In this document: positions 1 through 5,415 of the stretch, piece by piece
Numbering within the stretch: position 1 is the stretch's first letter
Layout: each line of letters begins with the position of its first letter
Assembly (NCBI GenBank): GCA_947462865.1
Contig: CANHRW010000059.1
Location: 1-9,889 of the forward strand
Direction: 5' to 3'
Length of the DNA: 9,889 bases
DNA from: Bacteroidota bacterium
Lineage (GTDB): Bacteria > Bacteroidota > Bacteroidia > UKL13-3
Position numbers and translations under genes: made by a program
The notes under the pieces: generated by a model
Told to the model about the DNA's origin: nothing
The model's database searches: none
The model's input: the letters and a program-made list of their open reading frames with translations, nothing else

Positions 1-998
1 CTTTCGGAGATACTATGTGAATGTACCAATGATGGATCTTCATTTACATAAGGGATTCTATCTAGAGAAGGATAGAAGTATCTTCTAGGGAAAATATTGG
101 CAATATTTAATTCAGTTAATGTTTTATGAAACTGATCTTCATCGTTAAACACTATTGGATAGTATGAACAGTTGTAATCTGTTTGGTCATAAATTTTAGG
201 CCTGTATGCATTGAGTTGAGGAAACAACAAACTGTCGTACAAATGGCTCATTTTTTTCCGTTGTTCCAAAATAGAATCAATGTATTCTAAATTTACCAAG
301 CCCATAGCCGCATGAAATTCAGAATTTTTTCCATTGATCCCTACCATTGCAAATTTCTCTGGACCATCATGTCCAAAATTCCTGTGAAAAGCCATTCTGG
401 CAATAGTTTCAGGATCATTTGAAAAAACTGCTCCACCTTCAATGGTATGGAACAATTTGGTTGCATGGAAAGAAGTTGTTGTAATGTCGCCATATTCAAA
501 CAATGAGTTGCCTTGCACTTTGGTTCCAAATGCGTGGGCTCCATCATAAATGACTTTCAAATTGTACTTTTTTGCAATTTGAGCAATTGCGTCAACATCA
601 CATGGATTGCCATAGACATGGGTTGCCAATATAGCAGAGGTTTTATCAGTGATTGCCGCTTCAATTAAACGCGGGTTGATGTTCAAACTTTCAGGATCTA
701 TATCAACAAAAACAGGGGTACATCCTTCCCATACAATGCTACTGGTGGTTGCCACATATGAAAAAGGTGTGGTAATTATTTCTCCCTTTAGGTCTAAAGC
801 TTTAATTGCAATTTGAATGGCAATGGTACCATTGTTGGTATACAAGAGATGCTTTAAATTTAAATATTTCTTTAAAGACAATTCAAGATCGTTTACCAAT
901 GGTCCATTATTGGTTAACCATGCCCTTTGCCAAATACCATTTACTTTTTCTTGGTATTTTTCTATCGGAGGTAAAAAAGGTTTTGTTACTGGAATCAT
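1..998 (-). CDS. VioA-like sugar aminotransferase (DegT/DnrJ/EryC1/StrS family), 3' end cut by window edge
   Basis: PLP-dependent aminotransferase predicted to convert a nucleotide-linked 4-keto-6-deoxy sugar into the 4-amino sugar in the cytoplasm. The frame is open without a stop from the ATG at 996-998 to the left edge, giving 332 residues. Family members have about 370-390, so roughly 40-60 C-terminal residues are missing. It begins MIPVTKPFLPPIEKYQ. The PLP-pyridine aspartate is D152 in YDGAHAFG, and the Schiff-base lysine is K181 in SFHATKLFHTIEGG. The late segment IFPRRYFYP (about 302-310) and the N-terminus resemble VioA-type dTDP-4-amino-4,6-dideoxyglucose transaminases as I remember them. 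The start is fixed by an ATGA overlap with the stop of the upstream nucleotidyltransferase, which points to translational coupling. The family call is firm. The exact substrate (dTDP- or another nucleotide sugar, 4-keto or 3-keto) is inference. Confidence 0.9.
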   Translation of the reverse strand, partial: MIPVTKPFLPPIEKYQEKVNGIWQRAWLTNNGPLVNDLELSLKKYLNLKHLLYTNNGTIAIQIAIKALDLKGEIITTPFSYVATTSSIVWEGCTPVFVDIDPESLNINPRLIEAAITDKTSAILATHVYGNPCDVDAIAQIAKKYNLKVIYDGAHAFGTKVQGNSLFEYGDITTTSFHATKLFHTIEGGAVFSNDPETIARMAFHRNFGHDGPEKFAMVGINGKNSEFHAAMGLVNLEYIDSILEQRKKMSHLYDSLLFPQLNAYRPKIYDQTDYNCSYYPIVFNDEDQFHKTLTELNIANIFPRRYFYPSLDRIPYVNEDPSLVHSHSISE

Positions 999-2077
999 GA
1001 TAAATTCATATTGGTTAAGCCCAATCGGCGCATTGAGTCGTTGTACTTATCCCATTCACCAATATCAAACCACGAACCTTCACTCACAGGGTATACGCCT
1101 ACCCTTTTGTTTTCGTTTTTGAGTTTGAGCATGAGTTCGGTGATATGAAAAAATTCGTTGTGTGGGATATCATTTAAAACATGTGGCTCTAAAATATACA
1201 TACCTGCATTGACCAAGAAATGAAAACTTGGTTTTTCACGCATATCTGTTAAAATACCATCTTTGGTAGTTTCTAGCGTTCCATAGGGTATTTCATAATT
1301 CTTAACCACAGCAACAGCTGTTAAATCATTCTTATTTTGCCTATGAAAATCAAGCATCGCTTGGTAATTGTCTTTGATCAAGATATCGCAATTGGAAACA
1401 AAAAATGTTTCATTGAGTTCGCCCAAAAGCAAATGTAAACTACCTGCAGTTCCTAAAGGTTTGTCTTCTACAAAGTATGCTATATCGTATGAATGGTCGT
1501 CAAAATATTGTTTGATCATTTCTTTTTTGTAATTCACCGAAGCGTAAAATTTTCGGCTACCTAATTTGTGAAATGATTCTATAATCCATTCCATGATTGG
1601 TTTATCGCCAAGTGGAATTAACGGTTTAGGAATGATATTGGTAATGGGTTTGAGTCTGCTTCCCTGACCTCCTGCCATGATCACCATCGGACATGTGAAA
1701 TTCTTATTCTCTTCTGGCTGTGGCAATTCATTGAAAACATCTTCCCAAAAAATGATTTCGTGAATTTGGTTGTTATCAGATAAAACCGGCATAAACTCCA
1801 TTCGGTGAAGCTGAATCAATTGATGGATCTCTTCTTTTGACTGTGTTACCTGCGCCACCAAAATATCTTTTCTTAAAATATCAGCAACAGGAGTTGTTAA
1901 ATCTTTTCCTGCAATAATGGCTCTTTGAATATCTCCAATGCTCAACAGAGAAACAAACTGGTTATTGGCTAAAACAAGCAACAATTTTTTCTCAATGGTA
2001 TCCATTTGCTTCAAGGCATCAATGAGTATTGCCGAGGGATGAATGGAAATTTGGGTGATTCTTTTTGATTGCAGCAT
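995..2077 (-). CDS. ptmE: PtmE-like CBS-domain sugar-1-phosphate nucleotidyltransferase
   Basis: Predicted cytoplasmic enzyme that couples a hexose- or hexosamine-1-phosphate to an NTP to make a nucleotide sugar. Residues about 1-120 look like a tandem CBS pair. The rest is an NTP_transferase Rossmann-like domain with the nucleotide-binding motif MAGGQGSRLKPIT (134-146), KPLIPLGDKPI (151-161), EDKPLGTAGSL (204-214), a metal-binding NCD (229-231), NAGMYIL (290-296) and FDIGEWDKY (337-345). There is no C-terminal left-handed beta-helix acyltransferase domain, so it is not GlmU. The CBS plus nucleotidyltransferase layout matches Campylobacter PtmE, a glucosamine-1-phosphate guanylyltransferase of legionaminic acid synthesis. 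Its place directly after legB and legC supports that reading. It lies 5 bases after legC and shares ATGA with the next gene. The GTP preference is inferred from context; related proteins may use UTP, CTP or dTTP. The CBS pair may allow adenine-nucleotide control. Confidence 0.82.
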   Translation of the reverse strand: MLQSKRITQISIHPSAILIDALKQMDTIEKKLLLVLANNQFVSLLSIGDIQRAIIAGKDLTTPVADILRKDILVAQVTQSKEEIHQLIQLHRMEFMPVLSDNNQIHEIIFWEDVFNELPQPEENKNFTCPMVIMAGGQGSRLKPITNIIPKPLIPLGDKPIMEWIIESFHKLGSRKFYASVNYKKEMIKQYFDDHSYDIAYFVEDKPLGTAGSLHLLLGELNETFFVSNCDILIKDNYQAMLDFHRQNKNDLTAVAVVKNYEIPYGTLETTKDGILTDMREKPSFHFLVNAGMYILEPHVLNDIPHNEFFHITELMLKLKNENKRVGVYPVSEGSWFDIGEWDKYNDSMRRLGLTNMNLS

Positions 2078-2082
2078 GTTGT

Positions 2083-3246
2083 TTATTCTTGAATGAGGCT
2101 ATCTTTTACCAAAACACTACTAGGAAGATTTACCAAAGTATCCGCTACTTTTTCTGAAACAGTCAATGGACCACAAATGGCATTTTTAAACATGTCTAAC
2201 TTATGCATGAGTTGCCAAGCAGGACGGGTCATTACATGGTTGTCATTGGAGTATGTTAAAAAAGCATCTCTTTCAATTTTGTCTGCAAACAAAACCGCAT
2301 TCAACCAATAATTTGATTTGGCATATATGGGTTCTTCTACAAATGTTGCAGGCAATTCTTTGAACAAAACTGCATACTGAATGGCCAATTTCCTTTTACT
2401 TTCTAAAAAGGCATCTAACAATTCTATTTGCGCGCATGCCAATGCCGCATTCAAATTTGGCATTCTATAATTGTAACCAATATGGTCATGTTCAAAGTTC
2501 CAACGGTGTGGAATTTTTGCTTGAGTAGTTAAGTGCTTTGCTAGTTTAGCCTGTTTTTCGTTGTTGGTAACAATGACTCCACCCCCACCACAAGTAATGG
2601 TTTTGTTGCCATTGAAACTAAATGCGCCAAAATCGCCAAAGGTTCCGGTATGTTTTCCTTTAAAAAAAGACCCCATAGACTCTGCGCTGTCTTCAATCAA
2701 CGGCAAATAATACTGCTTACATATTTCAAGCATCTTATCTATTTGTACCGGATGCCCAAAGGTATGCATAGGAACTACTGCGGCTATTCTTTTGCCTGTT
2801 TTAATATGGTAGCAATTTTGGTTTTTAACCTCACATGCTGTTGCCAAAAAATCAGACAAAGCATCGGTACACAAACCTAAATTTTGTTTGTCAATATCTA
2901 CAAAAACAGGTTCAGCGCCTATATAACTGATGGCATTACAAGTGGCAATAAATGAAAGCGCTTGAGTAATCACTAATTCATTTGATTTGACTCCAGCCAA
3001 CAACAAACTCATGTGCAATGCAGCTGTTCCATTTACAGTGGCTACCGCATAATTTGCACCTGTATAATCTTTGACCATGTCTTCAAACTGGTCTACATAT
3101 TTACCTACAGAGGAAACAAAAGTTGAGTCAATGGCATCTAACACGTATTTACGGTCATTCCCAATAAATCTAGGTTCATGTAGCGGAATAAAAGCCGTTG
3201 GCTCATTGTAGTAAGACCGAATAAAAGATACAATCTCGTTAAACAT
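2083..3246 (-). CDS. legC: LegC-family nucleotide-sugar 4-aminotransferase
   Basis: PLP-dependent transaminase of the DegT/DnrJ/EryC1/StrS fold, predicted to aminate the C4 ketone made by the LegB dehydratase, giving a nucleotide-linked 4-amino-4,6-dideoxy-GlcNAc. The N-terminal block FIPLHEPRFIGNDRKYV (19-35), followed by IDSTFVSSVGKYVDQFE (39-55), is typical of the LegC subfamily. ALHMSLLLAGV carries the N-terminal cofactor-domain helix. D186 in EDSAES should bind the PLP pyridine nitrogen. K215 in FSFNGNKTITCGGGG is the Schiff-base lysine. At 387 residues it is full length. Its ATG lies within the last codons of legB (8-base overlap ATGTTTAA), so the two are probably translationally coupled and act in sequence. 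A GDP- rather than UDP-linked substrate is suggested by the neighbouring PtmE-like enzyme but is not proven by the sequence. Confidence 0.9.
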   Translation of the reverse strand: MFNEIVSFIRSYYNEPTAFIPLHEPRFIGNDRKYVLDAIDSTFVSSVGKYVDQFEDMVKDYTGANYAVATVNGTAALHMSLLLAGVKSNELVITQALSFIATCNAISYIGAEPVFVDIDKQNLGLCTDALSDFLATACEVKNQNCYHIKTGKRIAAVVPMHTFGHPVQIDKMLEICKQYYLPLIEDSAESMGSFFKGKHTGTFGDFGAFSFNGNKTITCGGGGVIVTNNEKQAKLAKHLTTQAKIPHRWNFEHDHIGYNYRMPNLNAALACAQIELLDAFLESKRKLAIQYAVLFKELPATFVEEPIYAKSNYWLNAVLFADKIERDAFLTYSNDNHVMTRPAWQLMHKLDMFKNAICGPLTVSEKVADTLVNLPSSVLVKDSLIQE

Positions 3247-4237
3247 TGTAGATGAGTGGTTTATACTGTGCTAAATTTTTAGTATCTCTGAACCATTCAA
3301 TGGTCTCGGCCAATCCTGCTTGTATGGTATAATCAGCTTTCCAGTCGGTATATTGTTTCAGTTTTTCGTTTGAACCAAATAACCTAAACACTTCACTCTT
3401 TGCAGGGCGGAGTCTTTGTTCATCTTCCAAGATACTTGCCTTTGGATTAATTTGCTGAATCAATTCGTTGGCTAAATCTCTGATTGAAATTTCTGATTGA
3501 GTAGCAATGTTTACTTCATGACCAATGAGTTCAGGTTGTTTGGCGATAGCTATAAAACCTTTCACGGTATCTTTCACAAATAACAAATCACGTGTTGGTG
3601 TTAAATCTCCCAATTTAATTTCTGTAATACCCGACAATAACTGAGTAATAATAGTTGGAATAACCGCTCTGGCCGACTGCCTAGGACCATAAGTATTAAA
3701 GGGCCTAACAATGGTAATAGGAGAATTGAAACTTCTATAAAATGAATCAGCTATGCAATCAGCACCAATTTTAGAGGCTGAATATGGTGACTGTGGTTGC
3801 TTTGGATGTAGCTCTGTAATTGGTACAAATTGAGCAGTACCATATACTTCAGAAGTAGAAGTAACCAACACCCTTGAAACGTTTAAATCTTTGGCTGCCT
3901 GAACTATGTTTAAGGTTCCTTTGATATTGGTATCAATATAAGAATCTGGAGAGTGGTAACTGTAAGGAATGGCTATCAATGCCGCTAAATGAAATACAAT
4001 ATCAATGTCTTTCATGGCTGTTCTTACACCATTTGGGTCTCTGATATCTCCAGAAAATATTTCAATTTTATCGAGTTGCTCTTTGGGTAAAGTATCTAAC
4101 CAACCCCATGTATTGAAAGAATTGTAATATACAAAAGCTCGTAAATGGCAACCTTCATTTAACAATGCTTCAGCCAAATGACTGCCTATAAATCCATCTG
4201 CACCAGTTAACAATACTTTTTTCCCTTTGATGTTCAT
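3239..4237 (-). CDS. legB: LegB-type NAD-dependent nucleotide-sugar 4,6-dehydratase
   Basis: Extended short-chain dehydrogenase/reductase, predicted to oxidise and dehydrate a nucleotide-linked N-acetylglucosamine to the 4-keto-6-deoxy sugar, the first committed step of this operon. The NAD-binding Rossmann motif TGADGFIGSH spans residues 11-20, with GDIRD at 63-67 and FHLAALIAIPYSY at 82-94. The active-site strand TSTSEVYG is at 126-133 and the catalytic Y152-S-A-S-K156 follows. RPFNTYGPRQ in the middle of the protein and RDLLFVKDTVKGF later are characteristic of sugar-nucleotide dehydratases of this subfamily. Length (332) is normal. It is the first gene of the leftward operon, and its ATG at 4235-4237 has an AT-rich leader without a clear Shine-Dalgarno site, as is common in Bacteroidota. 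A role as GDP-GlcNAc dehydratase (as in Campylobacter) is the best match. A UDP-GlcNAc dehydratase is the main alternative. Confidence 0.9.
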   Translation of the reverse strand: MNIKGKKVLLTGADGFIGSHLAEALLNEGCHLRAFVYYNSFNTWGWLDTLPKEQLDKIEIFSGDIRDPNGVRTAMKDIDIVFHLAALIAIPYSYHSPDSYIDTNIKGTLNIVQAAKDLNVSRVLVTSTSEVYGTAQFVPITELHPKQPQSPYSASKIGADCIADSFYRSFNSPITIVRPFNTYGPRQSARAVIPTIITQLLSGITEIKLGDLTPTRDLLFVKDTVKGFIAIAKQPELIGHEVNIATQSEISIRDLANELIQQINPKASILEDEQRLRPAKSEVFRLFGSNEKLKQYTDWKADYTIQAGLAETIEWFRDTKNLAQYKPLIYNV

Positions 4238-4260
4238 TTTAATATAATTCTATGTCTGTC

Positions 4261-4274
4261 AATTTAATTAAATT
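4261..4274. repeat. 14-base perfect palindrome AATTTAATTAAATT
   Basis: AATTTAATTAAATT equals its own reverse complement over 14 bases and lies about 25-35 bases upstream of the legB start codon. It could be an operator or simply part of the AT-rich leader. Palindromes of A and T only arise readily by chance in DNA this AT-rich, so a function is not established. Confidence 0.35.
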
Positions 4275-4400
4275 TTCATTAAAATAAAAGCATTATTTCA
4301 ATGATTTATTACAATTTCTCCTTATTTACAAGTTCAAAATGGGTATTGATTTGTACTTATTGAATATCAGTTGGATTGCCGTGTAAATATAAATAAATGA

Positions 4401-4422
4401 GCATTTAATTGCAATTTAAAGC
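4401..4422. repeat. Imperfect 22-base inverted repeat centred on TTGCAA
   Basis: The stretch starts GCATTTAATT and ends GCAATTTAAAGC. Compared with its own reverse complement it matches at 18 of 22 positions, with a perfect core AATTGCAATT at 4407-4416. It lies about 80-100 bases upstream of the preferred exosortase start, a plausible place for a dimeric regulator. It is a better operator candidate than the nearby A/T-only palindrome because G and C bases are matched at both ends and the centre. No regulator gene is visible in the window. Confidence 0.4.
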
Positions 4423-4499
4423 ATACATAAAGTATCAATCATGAATAATTTTTTGTGCGGCATTTCACATTCTCCTCCAAATCCGCTTATTTTAGCATC

Positions 4500-5009
4500 A
4501 TGTCAGGCTCCTATAAATTTGTCCTCCATTTTTTATTGTGCTTCGTTGGTTTAAATGTAGCCTATCAATTTTTGCTCATCAATCAAGGTAATTCACTTGA
4601 TTTTTTTACCCAATTTATTGCAAACACAACAGCCAATATTTATGGCTTACCAACTCAAATAAATCCATTCAAACCTGGTGTTCAAATTATGAATCAGGCT
4701 GAACCGGTTGTCAATATTATGGAAGGATGCAATGGGCTCGCCGTATGGTTTACTTTGCTTTCTTTTGTAGTTGCATTTGGCGGAAAAACAAAACAATTGG
4801 TTTGGTATATTCCATTCAGTTTTATCCTACTACAATTAGGAAATTTATTGCGTTTATTGGCCTTAATAGCCATAAAATTAAACAATCCCGCCTATTTTGC
4901 TTTTTTTCACACATATGCGTTTCCCGCTATATTATATGCCTTTGCATTTGGCTTGATGTTAATTTGGATTAAATTACAAGCTCATAAAACAAATGAAAAA
5001 GTCGGCTAA
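4500..5009 (+). CDS. xrtF: XrtF-like exosortase (exosortase/archaeosortase superfamily)
   Basis: Polytopic inner-membrane cysteine transpeptidase predicted to recognise a C-terminal sorting signal on exported proteins, cleave it and attach or release the protein. From the ATG at 4500 it has 169 residues with several hydrophobic segments. The superfamily's catalytic triad is visible: Cys77 in MEGCNGLAVW, Arg118 in GNLLRLLALI and His137 in FFHTYAFP. The short length and the adjacent companion gene fit the XrtF group of Bacteroidota. An in-frame GTG at 4455 would add 15 mostly polar residues (RHFTFSSKSAYFSI). I prefer the ATG because it sits just before the first membrane segment, though neither start has a good ribosome site. 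The gene overlaps the next by 17 bases. No candidate target protein with a PEP-CTERM-like tail is encoded in the window. The superfamily call is strong; the XrtF subtype is less certain. Confidence 0.83.
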   Translation: MSGSYKFVLHFLLCFVGLNVAYQFLLINQGNSLDFFTQFIANTTANIYGLPTQINPFKPGVQIMNQAEPVVNIMEGCNGLAVWFTLLSFVVAFGGKTKQLVWYIPFSFILLQLGNLLRLLALIAIKLNNPAYFAFFHTYAFPAILYAFAFGLMLIWIKLQAHKTNEKVG

Positions 5010-5415
5010 TTTTTATGGAATAATTGCCTTAATTGGCCTGAATTTTTTATTGCAGAATATCAATCCGCTTACTTTAACTTTTTGCAACTTCTATGAATTT
5101 GACTCCTCGTGTTCAAGTCCATTGGCTGTAATTTTAAATAAAATCATGCGATTTGGCATTCATGCTTGGATAATTTGGCGCTGCCTTAAACCTGAATTTG
5201 AAACACTTTCAAAGTTGCCTACAATATTGAAAGTTTCATTTATTGGCATATTGGCATTGTTAAATATCACCTACTTTTTATCTTATTTTAAATTAGTATC
5301 ACTCCTGCAGATTCCCTTTCATAAAATTTTAAATGGTTTACTATTTAGCCCAATGATTGGTATAGGTTTATTGGCCAAAATTTTTATTGACCAACAACAA
5401 ACTACAAAACCATGA
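4993..5415 (+). CDS. Exosortase F-associated-like small membrane protein
   Basis: A 140-residue integral membrane protein with about four hydrophobic segments (roughly 8-25, 52-66, 80-98 and 112-131). It has no recognisable catalytic motif. The segment LNKIMRFGIHAWIIW (48-62) and the end PFHKILNGLLFSPMIGIGLLAKIF (108-131, key elements H110, N114, P120) resemble the small protein that regularly follows XrtF in flavobacteria, called exosortase F system-associated protein. The role of that family is unknown; an accessory or partner subunit of the exosortase is the natural inference. The start at 4993 overlaps the end of the exosortase gene by 17 bases, and its stop shares ATGA with the following gene, so expression of all three should be tightly linked. 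The similarity is from memory of the family pattern and is moderate, but the position strongly supports it. Confidence 0.65.
   Translation: MKKSANFYGIIALIGLNFLLQNINPLTLTFCNFYEFDSSCSSPLAVILNKIMRFGIHAWIIWRCLKPEFETLSKLPTILKVSFIGILALLNITYFLSYFKLVSLLQIPFHKILNGLLFSPMIGIGLLAKIFIDQQQTTKP

Larger units (their letters stand above)
4238..4499. promoter_or_regulatory. Divergent intergenic region between the sugar operon and the exosortase operon
   Basis: About 260 strongly AT-rich bases separate the legB start from the preferred exosortase start, so promoters for both operons are expected here. I looked for the Bacteroidota pattern (TTTG near -33 and TAnnTTTG near -7) on both strands and found no convincing pair. 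TTTG near 4351 and the AT-rich stretch at 4384-4399 are only loosely suggestive for the plus strand. The region contains two palindromic elements, listed separately. An ATG at 4441 opens only a frame of about 37 codons with no recognisable product. Assignment as a promoter region rests on gene orientation, not on identified boxes. Confidence 0.5.

Noticed and set aside
341..547. 68-codon minus-strand frame
   Set aside because: It lies in another frame inside the aminotransferase gene, whose frame is open from 998 to the left edge and carries all family motifs.
806..1122. Two plus-strand frames of 64 and 101 codons
   Set aside because: They are antisense to the start of the aminotransferase and the end of the nucleotidyltransferase and show no recognisable protein features.
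995..2077. Identification of the nucleotidyltransferase as GlmU
   Set aside because: The C-terminal left-handed beta-helix acetyltransferase domain is absent and a CBS-like N-terminal region is present.
2093..2880. Plus-strand frames of 72 and 76 codons
   Set aside because: Antisense to legC, which has full family motifs on the minus strand.
4340..4400. Possible Bacteroidota-type promoter (TTTG, then an AT-rich box)
   Set aside because: No TAnnTTTG box occurs at the right spacing from a TTTG on either strand, so a promoter feature with defined boxes cannot be supported.
4441..4551. Short frame of about 37 codons from the ATG at 4441
   Set aside because: It lies in a different frame from the exosortase, overlaps its start, and has no recognisable feature or ribosome site.
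4694..4972. A 63-codon minus-strand frame and an 81-codon plus-strand frame
   Set aside because: Both lie over the exosortase gene in other frames; the exosortase frame holds the catalytic triad.
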